A stretch of DNA of 10,072 nt from Cellvibrionaceae bacterium (GCA_021151525.1 JAGKXD010000131.1:1-10072); one strand, 5' to 3'; positions 1 through 6,934 are shown, counted from the stretch's first letter. The notes: generated from the letters alone by a model not told the origin. Made by a program: numbers and translations.

Positions 1-451
1 TGTCCGCTAAGTCCCGAGCATGGGCTTTCAGTGTGTTTTCATGAATGAGATCGTCGCCAAGGAGCAGGGCTCCCGCTTCGCCGTGTGAGATGATCTGAAT
101 TGAATCTAGGTTGCGGCGCTGCTTTAAATGGGCAGCGATTTGCGAGAGTCCATTGGTCTTGCTATCTATGAAGACAACTTCTGTACCAGCCGCAATGTTC
201 GCGAGTAGGGTCTGGCTGTCTTCAACGCGACTATCCACAAAAACAAGCGTTTGTTTAGCATCTGCCACAGTAGTTGCGACCGCAATAGATGCTTGAGTTG
301 CTGGCGTAGAATAGCTTTCCAGTCTTGGGCTCGCGTAGGCACATTGAATGGCCGTTGCCAGCGCCGCTCCACAAAATAGGGAGTGTCGTTCAAGCTTGGC
401 CGCCAAGGCGCTGGGCCTTTGAGTATTAAGTCTCGCATTGATCCAAGACAT
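1..451 (-). CDS. DUF4347-domain protein, N-terminal part of a probably very large exported protein (truncated by window edge)
   Basis: Seen: an open frame of 150 codons runs from ATG at 451 off the left edge with no stop. A GAGG ribosome binding site lies about 8 bases before the ATG. Residues 68-150 fit the DUF4347 pattern: LVFVDSRVEDSQTLL (69-83), AGTEVVFID (88-96), a GLSQIA helix, then IQIISHGEAGALLLG (118-132). Residues 24-40 form a hydrophobic stretch ending in AYA-S, which could be a Sec signal peptide with a long N-region. Known of the family: DUF4347 usually lies at the N-terminus of very long cadherin-, Ig- or RTX-like repeat proteins, often exported by type I secretion; its function is not established. 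The gene follows the sulfotransferase gene by 26 bp, so the two are probably co-transcribed. Export route is uncertain, because a Sec signal and type I secretion do not usually occur together. The domain call is strong; total size and function are not visible here. Confidence 0.85.
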   Translation of the reverse strand, partial: MSWINARLNTQRPSALAAKLERHSLFCGAALATAIQCAYASPRLESYSTPATQASIAVATTVADAKQTLVFVDSRVEDSQTLLANIAAGTEVVFIDSKTNGLSQIAAHLKQRRNLDSIQIISHGEAGALLLGDDLIHENTLKAHARDLAD

Positions 452-477
452 AAGGTTTCCTCTCGATAATACTTTAA

Positions 478-1320
478 TTAGGATTTGGCTTCGGCTGGAG
501 CTGTAACCCGAATAACATTTGCCGCGCTGGCGGTGTCTTCGTTCCAAAAGCTCAGGCTGGAATACTGGTTAAATAAGTCGGGCGGCAATACTGTTTTGCG
601 ATTTTTAATGGCCACTTTCGGGCGCACCTTATGCAAACCTGCCAGCCCCAAGGCTTGGTCGAATTCGGGAGCATCGTATTCGATGTTGTCGAAGTCGTGG
701 TCGAACCAAGGTTCGCCCAAAAATTCATATACCAACCGCATGACTTTTTCTGGCGTCTCTGCCAATAAATCGTACTCAACGAGCAGTAACGAACCCGCGT
801 GCTCGCTGTAATAGGCCTCTTTAAGTGCAGCCCAAGGGAAACCAACGAGACGATTGCGCTGGGCGAGCGTTTCAACGCGGCTGTAAACCGTATTGCGCTC
901 GGCATCATCGTTATAGAGCTTGGTATTTTCGTAAGGATTGCTGCGATAGAGCCGCTCGATACTATCCATCACCCAAGCAACGTTACGCACGCAGGCAATG
1001 ACTTTGGCTTGTGGGAACATATCTATGAGCGTAGGCAGCTTGGCGCACCAGAGACGATTGGTATCAAAAATAATGTCTTTGTCAGCTTGGTCAGCGTAAT
1101 AGCTATCAAACAGCCCGCGAAGAACACGCTTGCGTTGGTCTTGAGTAATGACCGGGCCAAATTCGCTGCCCGCGCTAAATTGGTTGAGCATGCTGCTCAA
1201 CATACTTGCCACAGGGCTACTCATTCCCGCATGGAAGCGAGGGTTTTGACGCAGAATACCAGCGAGCAGGGTAGATCCTGAGCGAGGAAGCCCAGAAATA
1301 AAGTGAAACCGGGGAGTCAT
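478..1320 (-). CDS. PAPS-dependent sulfotransferase family protein
   Basis: Predicted to transfer sulfate from 3'-phosphoadenosine 5'-phosphosulfate (PAPS) to an unknown acceptor; cytoplasmic, with no signal peptide. The 280-residue length is usual for the family. Residues 9-19 (SGLPRSGSTLL) are the P-loop-like 5'-phosphosulfate-binding motif. VIACVRNVAWVMDSIERL (107-124) is the 3'-phosphate-binding region, with R112 and S120 as likely ligands. LLLVEYDLLAETPEKVMRLVYEFLG (178-202), described here by position and its Y183/P190/L201 pattern, is the conserved C-terminal helix region. The P-loop spelling PRSGSTLL resembles protein-tyrosine sulfotransferases as much as small-molecule ones, so the substrate cannot be read off. 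AAGGA stands about 6 bases before the ATG at 1320. The gene ends 26 bp before a DUF4347 gene, which makes that protein, or a glycan on it, a candidate acceptor; this is inference. Family assignment is firm. Confidence 0.92.
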   Translation of the reverse strand: MTPRFHFISGLPRSGSTLLAGILRQNPRFHAGMSSPVASMLSSMLNQFSAGSEFGPVITQDQRKRVLRGLFDSYYADQADKDIIFDTNRLWCAKLPTLIDMFPQAKVIACVRNVAWVMDSIERLYRSNPYENTKLYNDDAERNTVYSRVETLAQRNRLVGFPWAALKEAYYSEHAGSLLLVEYDLLAETPEKVMRLVYEFLGEPWFDHDFDNIEYDAPEFDQALGLAGLHKVRPKVAIKNRKTVLPPDLFNQYSSLSFWNEDTASAANVIRVTAPAEAKS

Positions 1321-1650
1321 TCATTATCCTTGTTTTCAAAGAGGTTTTTGTTTGGAAATAGACGAATCAGGAAAGCCCTTAGGGGTGGCCACTTTGCGTG
1401 CCATGTATAGAACAAGCGTAGCTTTCCGCAGGGCGAATTCAAGTATTTAAGGTTATGGATAACAATTTAAATGAGCCAATCGAAGGCTTATAACTAAACG
1501 TAGAATTGATGACATTTTTCACGGGCGCTTCTGCTTGCAAACGTGCTCCGAACCGCTGGTTATGCAATCGCTAAGAGTTGATTACAAGCGTCATTAGCCT
1601 TGGTTCACCTGGGTAGCTACACTAGGCAAATTTTTCGCATTGAGAACAAT
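1321..1650. promoter_or_regulatory. Divergent intergenic region between the sulfotransferase and MFS genes
   Basis: This 330-bp stretch holds no convincing gene and must carry the start signals of both divergent genes. I could not place a good sigma-70 promoter: the best candidate towards the MFS gene, TTGCAA at 1535 with TTATGC at 1560, has a 19-bp spacer and is weak. The clearest structure is the palindrome at 1445-1472, listed separately. The strip from about 1340 to 1440 is relatively GC-rich and shows only the short palindrome GTGGCCAC. Confidence 0.5.
1445..1472. promoter_or_regulatory. Candidate operator: imperfect palindrome
   Basis: The core GTTATGGATAAC (1452-1463) is a perfect inverted repeat of 5-bp arms around GG. 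It is flanked by ATTTAA (1445-1450) on the left and TTAAAT (1467-1472) on the right, which are also complementary; the arms differ by a two-base offset. AT-rich dyads of this size in a divergent promoter region often bind a dimeric repressor or activator. No regulator gene lies next to it, so the binding protein is unknown. Confidence 0.35.
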
Positions 1651-2850
1651 ATGTCTATTGAACTTTCCCCTGCGCGCGAGCGCATTATGTTATTCACGCT
1701 CATGGCTTTGCAGTTCACCATGATTGTAGATTTCATGATTATGATGCCGCTGTCATCGCAATTGATGGCTGTGTTTGATATTCAACCCGCACAATTTGGC
1801 TTGCTGGTTTCTTCCTATTCTATTGCGGCGGGTGTGTCCTCGCTCTTGGCATCCTCCTTGGGTGATCGCTTTGATCGTCGCAATGCATTATTGGCTTCTT
1901 ATGTTGGATTGCTGATTGCAACTTTAGCTTGCGCTTACTCAAATACTTTTGAAATTTTATTGGCTGCGCGAATTATTGCCGGATTTTTTGGCGGTGTATT
2001 AAGTTCAATTGTGCTGGCGATAGTGGGCGATGTATTTCCTCCGCAAAAGCGCGGTAAAGCCATGGGCATTGTAATGCTCGCATTTTCGCTAGCGGCAATT
2101 GCCGGTGTGCCGTTGGGATTATTTATTGCGAACCATTTTTCTTGGCAAACTCCGTTTAGTTTTATTTCTTATGCCGGTATTTTAGTGTTAGTGGTTGCCT
2201 ATAAAGTTGTGCCTAATGTGCGTGGCCATTTAGACCAACCTCAGGTCAATTTTTTTAGAAGTTATGTCGAGTTATTTCGTATTCCTAATCATTGGTGGGC
2301 GTTCGCAACCTCTTGTTTAGTGATGTTCGCAGGCTTCATGGTTATTCCCTACATTGCGCCCACTATGGTAGCGAATACCGGCATGACCGATAACGAACTT
2401 CCCTATATTTACTTGTGCGGTGGTTTAGCAACCTTGTTTACTCGTCCCGTTATTGGCCGAATGACAGATAAGCATAAACATTGGAAAGTATTGGCAGTTA
2501 CAACGCTACTGAGTTTTGTACCGATTATCTTGGTCACGCAAACATTTCATGCAGCGTTTGCATGGCAATTAGTTTTCGGGACATTATTTTTTGTGTTTGT
2601 CAGTGGGCGTTTTATTCCAACATCAGCCTTAATTACGGCTTCCTGTGAATCTCGTTTTCGCGGACGCGTAATGGCGTTTAGTTCTGCGGTGCAAAATTTA
2701 GGTTCTGGCTTCGCAGCCTTAACTGCTGGATCAATTATGGTTAAAACCGCAGGCGGAGAAATTCTCCATTATGATTGGGTTGGTTACATAGCCTGTATTG
2801 TAAGTTTGGTGGCGATTTACACCGCGACTAAAGTTAAAGCCATTAGCTAG
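1651..2850 (+). CDS. MFS transporter (drug:H+ antiporter-like, about 12 membrane helices)
   Basis: A 399-residue inner-membrane protein of the major facilitator superfamily, probably exporting small molecules by proton exchange. Seen (numbering from ATG 1651): TM1 with an acidic residue in IVDFMIMMPLS (D27); motif A GDRFDRR (71-77) in the loop after TM2; R107 in ARIIAGFFGG of TM4; PPQKRGKAMG (130-139) before TM5; and AGVPLGLFI (151-159), an antiporter motif C-like segment in TM5. The second half repeats a motif-A-like loop, TRPVIGRMTDKHKH. A longer frame opens at a TTG (1600), but its 17 extra residues are hydrophilic and unlike the family. ATG 1651 has GAGAA 5-6 bases upstream and puts TM1 at the usual place. 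Substrate unknown. It is divergent from the sulfotransferase gene and 143 bp before the LRR lipoprotein gene in the same direction. Confidence 0.9.
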   Translation: MSIELSPARERIMLFTLMALQFTMIVDFMIMMPLSSQLMAVFDIQPAQFGLLVSSYSIAAGVSSLLASSLGDRFDRRNALLASYVGLLIATLACAYSNTFEILLAARIIAGFFGGVLSSIVLAIVGDVFPPQKRGKAMGIVMLAFSLAAIAGVPLGLFIANHFSWQTPFSFISYAGILVLVVAYKVVPNVRGHLDQPQVNFFRSYVELFRIPNHWWAFATSCLVMFAGFMVIPYIAPTMVANTGMTDNELPYIYLCGGLATLFTRPVIGRMTDKHKHWKVLAVTTLLSFVPIILVTQTFHAAFAWQLVFGTLFFVFVSGRFIPTSALITASCESRFRGRVMAFSSAVQNLGSGFAALTAGSIMVKTAGGEILHYDWVGYIACIVSLVAIYTATKVKAIS

Positions 2851-2928
2851 AACTCGATAGCATCTTGTGCAAAGGATTGTACAAAACTTCACATATAGAT
2901 TGCGCTTTTTACGCGTTTGAGCGTGCTG

Positions 2929-2964
2929 ACTAGTGGTAATATCTCCGTTATCGACTAGTTTTAT
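2929..2964 (+). terminator. Weak hairpin with T-run between the MFS and LRR genes
   Basis: ACTAGT at 2929-2934 and again at 2954-2959 can pair, since the word is its own complement. TAA/TTA inside extends the stem across a small internal loop, and TTTTAT follows directly. This could be a weak terminator for the MFS gene or an operator for the lipoprotein gene, whose start is 35 bp further on. The stem is low in GC, so confidence is low. The rest of 2851-2993 shows no clear -35/-10 pair. Confidence 0.25.
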
Positions 2965-2993
2965 AAGGCCGGTAATTTCGTGAGGTAAAGTAG

Positions 2994-4571
2994 ATGCAAT
3001 TCAAGAATCATTTTTGTCTTAAGGGCTTCTGCGGCCTTACACTAGTTGCAGTATTGTCAGCCTGTGGTGGTGGCGTAAAAGACTCAACGCCATCAACCAA
3101 TTCGTCGGCGGCTAGCTCGGCTTTATCGAGCGGTGGCTCATCCACCTCCGCATCTTCTACTTCATCTGTATCCTCCGCCGTTCAATCGTCCAGCTCAAAC
3201 AGTTCGCAAACGTCAACGTCTGCAACCTCTACTTCTTCATCAAGCACGAATGATTTATCTATCAGTACCTTGGTGAGCAAAGGTGGCGTAATCAAACCAT
3301 CGGGGGGCGTAACCATTGCTCCCGGCAAGACGCAAGTATTTTCATTTGTAGCAGATACGGGCTACAAGTTAGCGTCTGTCACTGGGTGCGGCGCAGTAGT
3401 GGCGGCGGATACAATTACAACGGCTTCTATAACCAGTAGTTGCCAGTTGAGTGTTGCCTTCACAAAGTCTGGTTCGTTGGCAGATCAATTAAAATTAGTT
3501 GATACGGGGTTAATTAATTGCGTTAACAATTATGAGGATGATGCGAAGCAAGCAGTAACGGCAACATCGGTAACCACTCTGAATTGCAATAATATTTTTC
3601 AGCCCGTAAGCTCAATTGGCGATTTAATTAATTTTTCTAATCTGCAAAGTTTGTCCCTGTCGGGTAATCACTTGTCGGGTGCAGCAGATTTTTCAATATT
3701 GCCCAAACTAACTTCTTTGAATCTCAGTAAAAATTCTCTGCAATCCGTAGATGTTTCAAAAAACACAGCTTTGACAAAGCTTGATGTGAGTGAAAATTTA
3801 TTAACCCAAGTTGATGTAACATTGCTAATGTCGTTGCAGGAGTTGAATCTTGCGCGCAACCAAATTGCCAGCGTGGATGTCAGTAAAAATATTTTGCTGA
3901 CTAAATTAGATGTCAGTGATAACAAACTCACTCAACTCAATGTATCGGCCTTAACAAAACTGCTAGAGCTAAATACATCGCGCAATAGTCTAACGAGTTT
4001 AGATACTACGAAAAATACACTGCTTACCAACTTAAATATGGGATGGAATACTATTGTTCCAGTCAGTGTTGCGCACCTCACCGCCCTGCAATCGCTTAAT
4101 CTTGCCGGTATGAAATTGGCGGATGTAGATTTAAGTAAAAATACCCAGCTGCAAGAACTGTTAATCATGGAAAACAGTTTGATTGGATTAAATATTTCCG
4201 CTCAAACTCAATTGCAGACCTTACAAGCTTATAAAAACAAATTAATAAGTTTGGACTTGTCTAAAAATACCAATTTAACCACGGTAATTTTAACGGATAA
4301 TTTCTTAACAACTTTAGATTTGAGCAAGCTCACCAAACTTGAAACCTTGTGGCTCAGTTACAACAACTTATTGAGCTTAGATGTATTAGCCAATAAGAAT
4401 TTACAATGGCTGTACGCGCCAGACAATAGCATGGTAAGTATTAGTGGTTTGGAGGGAATTACAGACAAGACTGCCACTATCGATGTCAGCCGTAATAAAT
4501 TTAGTGATCCGATAAAAGCTTACTTGTCGAACTTGTTAAATGTGCAGGGTTACGAATCGCTATCCTTCTAA
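2994..4571 (+). CDS. Leucine-rich-repeat lipoprotein with Ser/Thr stalk and InlB-B-like repeat domain
   Basis: A 525-residue envelope lipoprotein, probably displayed in the outer membrane. Domains in order: lipoprotein signal 1-23 with lipobox LSAC (C24); Ser/Thr-rich linker about 31-87; a bacterial repeat domain (InlB B-repeat-like) at 92-157 with SKGGVIKPSG, DTGYKLASVTGC and a second Cys at 150, so C132-C150 could form a disulfide; an N-cap segment with C176 and C198; then about twelve leucine-rich repeats at 217-469 of form LxxLxLSxNxLxxLDVSKNTx; and a C-terminal cap to 525. GAGG lies 8 bases before the ATG. LRR domains are protein- or glycan-binding surfaces; the partner is unknown. The gene stands alone: a strong terminator follows within 4 bases of the stop codon. 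Odd: the repeats alternate strictly between two types (see the repeat entry). Lipoprotein and LRR calls are firm; the role is not known. Confidence 0.92.
   Translation: MQFKNHFCLKGFCGLTLVAVLSACGGGVKDSTPSTNSSAASSALSSGGSSTSASSTSSVSSAVQSSSSNSSQTSTSATSTSSSSTNDLSISTLVSKGGVIKPSGGVTIAPGKTQVFSFVADTGYKLASVTGCGAVVAADTITTASITSSCQLSVAFTKSGSLADQLKLVDTGLINCVNNYEDDAKQAVTATSVTTLNCNNIFQPVSSIGDLINFSNLQSLSLSGNHLSGAADFSILPKLTSLNLSKNSLQSVDVSKNTALTKLDVSENLLTQVDVTLLMSLQELNLARNQIASVDVSKNILLTKLDVSDNKLTQLNVSALTKLLELNTSRNSLTSLDTTKNTLLTNLNMGWNTIVPVSVAHLTALQSLNLAGMKLADVDLSKNTQLQELLIMENSLIGLNISAQTQLQTLQAYKNKLISLDLSKNTNLTTVILTDNFLTTLDLSKLTKLETLWLSYNNLLSLDVLANKNLQWLYAPDNSMVSISGLEGITDKTATIDVSRNKFSDPIKAYLSNLLNVQGYESLSF
3642..4400 (+). 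repeat. About 12 tandem leucine-rich-repeat units (63 bp each) within the lipoprotein gene
   Basis: The first unit is 22 residues and the next eleven are 21 residues, i.e. 63 bp each, with the N of the xxN ladder at a fixed place. The DNA has diverged, although words such as AGTAAAAAT (SKN) recur in alternate units. Units 2, 4, 6, 8 and 10 carry a KN pair in the loop (DVSKNTA, DVSKNIL, DTTKNTL, DLSKNTQ, DLSKNTN). Units 3, 5, 7, 9 and 11 do not (TLLMS, SALTK, AHLTA, SAQTQ, SKLTK). This points to growth by duplication of a 126-bp pair. Confidence 0.9.
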
Positions 4572-4574
4572 ATT

Positions 4575-4611
4575 AAAAAGCCCCAATCTTTTGTTGAAAT
4601 TGGGGCTTTTT
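4575..4611. terminator. Bidirectional rho-independent terminator between the LRR gene and dapE
   Basis: A perfect 13-bp stem: AAAAAGCCCCAAT (4575-4587) with ATTGGGGCTTTTT (4599-4611), loop of 11 bases. The arms end in A- and T-runs, so it works on both strands. It starts 4 bases after the LRR stop and ends 2 bases before the dapE stop, so it serves both convergent genes. Confidence 0.93.
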
Positions 4612-4612
4612 A

Positions 4613-5746
4613 TCACGCCAGTAATTTCTCCAGCGTTTTTTCGTAAATTCCCGTCAGCTTATTTAAATCATCTGCGCTAATACATTCATTCACTTTGTGA
4701 ATGGTTGCATTGATGGGGCCGAGTTCAACAACTTGTGCACCCGTCGGTGCGATAAAGCGACCATCAGAAGTGCCGCCAGATGTTGAAAGCTCCGTATCCA
4801 AACCTGTTTCAGATTTAATTGCATCGACTACGGCATTCACTAAATCGCCACGTGGTGTGAGGAAAGGCTGGCCGCTTAAAATCCATTGCAGGTCATAATT
4901 GAGTTGGTGTTTATTTAAAATAGTTTCAGTTCGCTCACGCAAAATCTGTTCAGTCAGCTCGGTAGAGAAGCGGAAATTAAACACCACTTCTACTTCACCC
5001 GGAATGACATTGGTTGCACCTGTTCCGCCATTAATATTGGAAACTTGAAAGCTGGTGGCTGGAAAAAATTCGTTGCCGTTATCCCAATGCTCCGCTGTTA
5101 ATTCTGCCAAGGCGGGGGCGAGTTTATGAATAGGGTTATCGGCAAGATGTGGATAGGCAACGTGACCTTGTACACCTTTCACTTTTAAAATTGCGCCCAA
5201 TGAACCACGGCGACCATTTTTAATGACATCTCCCACAACTTTGGTGCTTGATGGCTCGCCCACAATGCACCACGCCATTTTAGTATTGCGCGCCTCCAAC
5301 CATTCAACCACTTTCACGGTGCCGTTGATGGATGGGCCTTCTTCATCACTGGTAATTAAAAATGCAATACGGCCTTTGTGATTGGGGTGCTTGGCAACGA
5401 AATTTTCGCAGGCAATTACCATAGAAGCGAGGGAGCCTTTCATATCCGCAGCACCGCGACCGTGCAACATGCCGTCAATAATTTTCGGTTCAAAAGGCGG
5501 GTTATTCCAGTTGGCTTCTGGGCCTGTAGGTACAACATCGGTATGACCCGCAAAAGCAAGAATTGGCCCCTCAGTACCACGAACTGCCCAGAAATTATCA
5601 ACTTCACCAAAACGTAAACGCTCTGTTTTAAAGCCAATTGCTTCCAATCGCTTAATCATCATTTCTTGGCAACCATCGTCTTCAGGCGTTACTGAGCGGC
5701 AGCGAATTAAATCTATGGCAAGTTGCAGAGTAGGGGTATTGGTCAT
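4613..5746 (-). CDS. dapE: Succinyl-diaminopimelate desuccinylase DapE
   Basis: Di-zinc M20 hydrolase that cleaves N-succinyl-LL-2,6-diaminopimelate to succinate and LL-diaminopimelate in the succinylase lysine/peptidoglycan route; cytoplasmic homodimer. At 377 residues it matches the Haemophilus influenzae enzyme, with all key residues offset by one: H68 and D70 (AGHTDVVPTG), bridging D101 (GRGAADMKGS), catalytic base E135 and zinc ligand E136 (TSDEEGPS), E164 (GEPSS) and H350 (NATIHKVNE). The dimerisation domain (about 180-295) contains VQGHVAYPH and TGATNVIPGEV; the substrate loop GGTSDGRFI lies at 324-332. The start at 5746 gives the family N-terminus. Its ribosome binding site is poor (GGA 8 bases upstream) and lies at the foot of an inverted repeat. 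It is last in the minus-strand series, 84 bp after the AraC-type gene, and shares a terminator with the LRR gene. dapD is 3.1 kb upstream. Confidence 0.97.
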   Translation of the reverse strand: MTNTPTLQLAIDLIRCRSVTPEDDGCQEMMIKRLEAIGFKTERLRFGEVDNFWAVRGTEGPILAFAGHTDVVPTGPEANWNNPPFEPKIIDGMLHGRGAADMKGSLASMVIACENFVAKHPNHKGRIAFLITSDEEGPSINGTVKVVEWLEARNTKMAWCIVGEPSSTKVVGDVIKNGRRGSLGAILKVKGVQGHVAYPHLADNPIHKLAPALAELTAEHWDNGNEFFPATSFQVSNINGGTGATNVIPGEVEVVFNFRFSTELTEQILRERTETILNKHQLNYDLQWILSGQPFLTPRGDLVNAVVDAIKSETGLDTELSTSGGTSDGRFIAPTGAQVVELGPINATIHKVNECISADDLNKLTGIYEKTLEKLLA

Positions 5747-5755
5747 TAGATGAGT

Positions 5756-5806
5756 CCAGCAGTGAATGCAAAATAAGCTGTAATTCTACAGGTTTGTCAC
5801 TGCTGG
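5756..5806 (-). promoter_or_regulatory. Nested inverted repeats in the dapE leader
   Basis: CCAGCAGTGA (5756-5765) and TCACTGCTGG (5797-5806) are perfect 10-bp complements. Between them CTGTA-ATTC-TACAG (5778-5791) forms a second small hairpin. No T-run follows on the minus strand, so it is not a standard terminator for the upstream AraC-type gene. The arm nearest dapE ends in CTGG, and its final GG is part of the only plausible dapE ribosome binding site (GGA, 8 bases before ATG). Folding could therefore limit dapE translation. The pairing is seen; the function is inferred. Confidence 0.45.
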
Positions 5807-5830
5807 CTCCAGTCGCAGGAGAGATCGTTT

Positions 5831-6919
5831 TTAATTAGACATCTTTTTGTATTGTGTGGGCGTTAAGCCGGTTTTCTCTTTAAATACCTTATAAAAACTG
5901 TTGCGATTATTAAAGCCAGAACGGTAGGCGATATCGGCAATGGTTAGTTCGCTCTCGTTAGCCGATAAAAAGTTAAGCGATTCTTGATAGCGAAGGTCAT
6001 TTAAAAAATCGTAAAAGCTGGTGTTTTTGTGGATGTTTAATAATTCCGATAACTGATGACTGGTTACACCTAAAAGCGACGCAAGTTTAGGGAGTGAAAT
6101 ATCTTCTTCCAAATGGGGTTTATGATTTTTCACCAGCTCTTGTAATTGTTCGTCGAGTTGTTTTGCAGCCTCTGGGCTGAGCTCAATACTGCGTAAATGG
6201 GGTTTTACTTCGGGTTGTATTTCTTCTTGTGGTGATACTTCGTGGAAAAATACCTCAGGCTGATAAATAGAAAAAAGCGCAATAGTGTTAACAAAAATAG
6301 CCACCAAACTTGCAATGGCTGCCAGCATAGTAAACGGCGGAAGCGTGCCGAGTAACACCTGAGTAAAGACCACAAGGTCAATTGCCATAACGAGGCTTAG
6401 GCTCGCAATTAAATAGATCAGCCAATAGTAGGTTGTATTTTTAAATTGTTGGGTGATTTTTAATAAGCGCGTACGCTGAGTTTTTAATAGATAAGCTGCG
6501 TAAGCCAAGTAGCAAAATACTTGCGTAAATAGCAGGAAAATCATGATCGGTGTACTAATTATGTTTAGCCTAAGTAGGTCATGCAGAATAAAGAATACGA
6601 ATGGAAAAAATTGAGTGGTGAAAATAATACGGTTTATTGGGCGCAGCAAAATATGCTGAACTATGGCAAGCATTATAGGCCCGTAACACCAGGTTAATTT
6701 TTGGCGAAGTATTTCAAGCCAATCAATAGGTTGGGTGCTTACTAGGTTTATGTAGGCGTTCAATGGTGGTGCGAGCAGTAAAATAATAAAAACTAAAATT
6801 GTGTTCTTTACCGTACGATCACCGCGTCGGCTAAGTAACAAATTCAAACAAGTCCAGCAGCCAAGGCTGAATGAAAATATAAACCAGACTTTTAAGAGTT
6901 CAATATTGGTTGGTGTCAT
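5831..6919 (-). CDS. Membrane-anchored AraC-family transcriptional regulator (about seven N-terminal helices)
   Basis: A 362-residue protein with two parts. Residues about 8-218 form roughly seven hydrophobic helices (near 9-29, 40-60, 76-92, 98-115, 122-145, 165-187 and 195-218). An acidic/Pro linker (about 224-242) follows, then an AraC-type DNA-binding domain. Its first helix-turn-helix is around DISLPKLASLLGVTSHQLSELLN (273-295, key S290/L293), and its second around LTIADIAYRSGFNNRNSFYKVFKEKTG (325-351), ending in the family signature LTPTQYKK (352-359). Known of this architecture: AraC proteins with 7TM-type N-termini are thought to sense envelope or membrane ligands directly; targets are rarely known. 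The start at 6919 lacks a good ribosome binding site. Upstream is a hairpin terminator, then the duplicated-domain lipoprotein gene; dapE is 84 bp downstream. The nearest likely target is that lipoprotein gene or its own leader, by inference only. Confidence 0.9.
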   Translation of the reverse strand: MTPTNIELLKVWFIFSFSLGCWTCLNLLLSRRGDRTVKNTILVFIILLLAPPLNAYINLVSTQPIDWLEILRQKLTWCYGPIMLAIVQHILLRPINRIIFTTQFFPFVFFILHDLLRLNIISTPIMIFLLFTQVFCYLAYAAYLLKTQRTRLLKITQQFKNTTYYWLIYLIASLSLVMAIDLVVFTQVLLGTLPPFTMLAAIASLVAIFVNTIALFSIYQPEVFFHEVSPQEEIQPEVKPHLRSIELSPEAAKQLDEQLQELVKNHKPHLEEDISLPKLASLLGVTSHQLSELLNIHKNTSFYDFLNDLRYQESLNFLSANESELTIADIAYRSGFNNRNSFYKVFKEKTGLTPTQYKKMSN

Positions 6920-6934
6920 TTTATATCTACAATC

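Noticed and set aside
166..438. 90-residue minus-strand open frame
   Set aside because: It is a shifted frame inside the DUF4347 gene; the frame starting at 451 has a ribosome binding site and a clear domain match, this one has neither.
799..1281. 160-residue plus-strand open frame opposite the sulfotransferase
   Set aside because: Antisense shadow of a gene with clear PAPS-binding motifs; no recognisable protein pattern.
1535..1566. Possible sigma-70 promoter TTGCAA/TTATGC for the MFS gene
   Set aside because: The 19-bp spacer and weak hexamers make it no better than chance in this AT-rich stretch.
1600..1650. N-terminal extension of the MFS gene from a TTG codon
   Set aside because: The 17 extra residues are hydrophilic and non-family; the internal ATG at 1651 has a fair ribosome binding site and correct TM1 position.
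3668..4168. Two minus-strand open frames of 87 and 78 residues
   Set aside because: They are antisense to the LRR region, where the repeat period keeps one reverse frame open; not genes.
3642..4400. Regular 63-bp periodicity that could suggest a tandem array or CRISPR
   Set aside because: The repeats are in frame, degenerate at the DNA level and encode leucine-rich repeats; there are no identical repeats with unique spacers.
5440..5637. Open frames on both strands inside dapE
   Set aside because: Shadows of dapE, which has all catalytic residues in its own frame.
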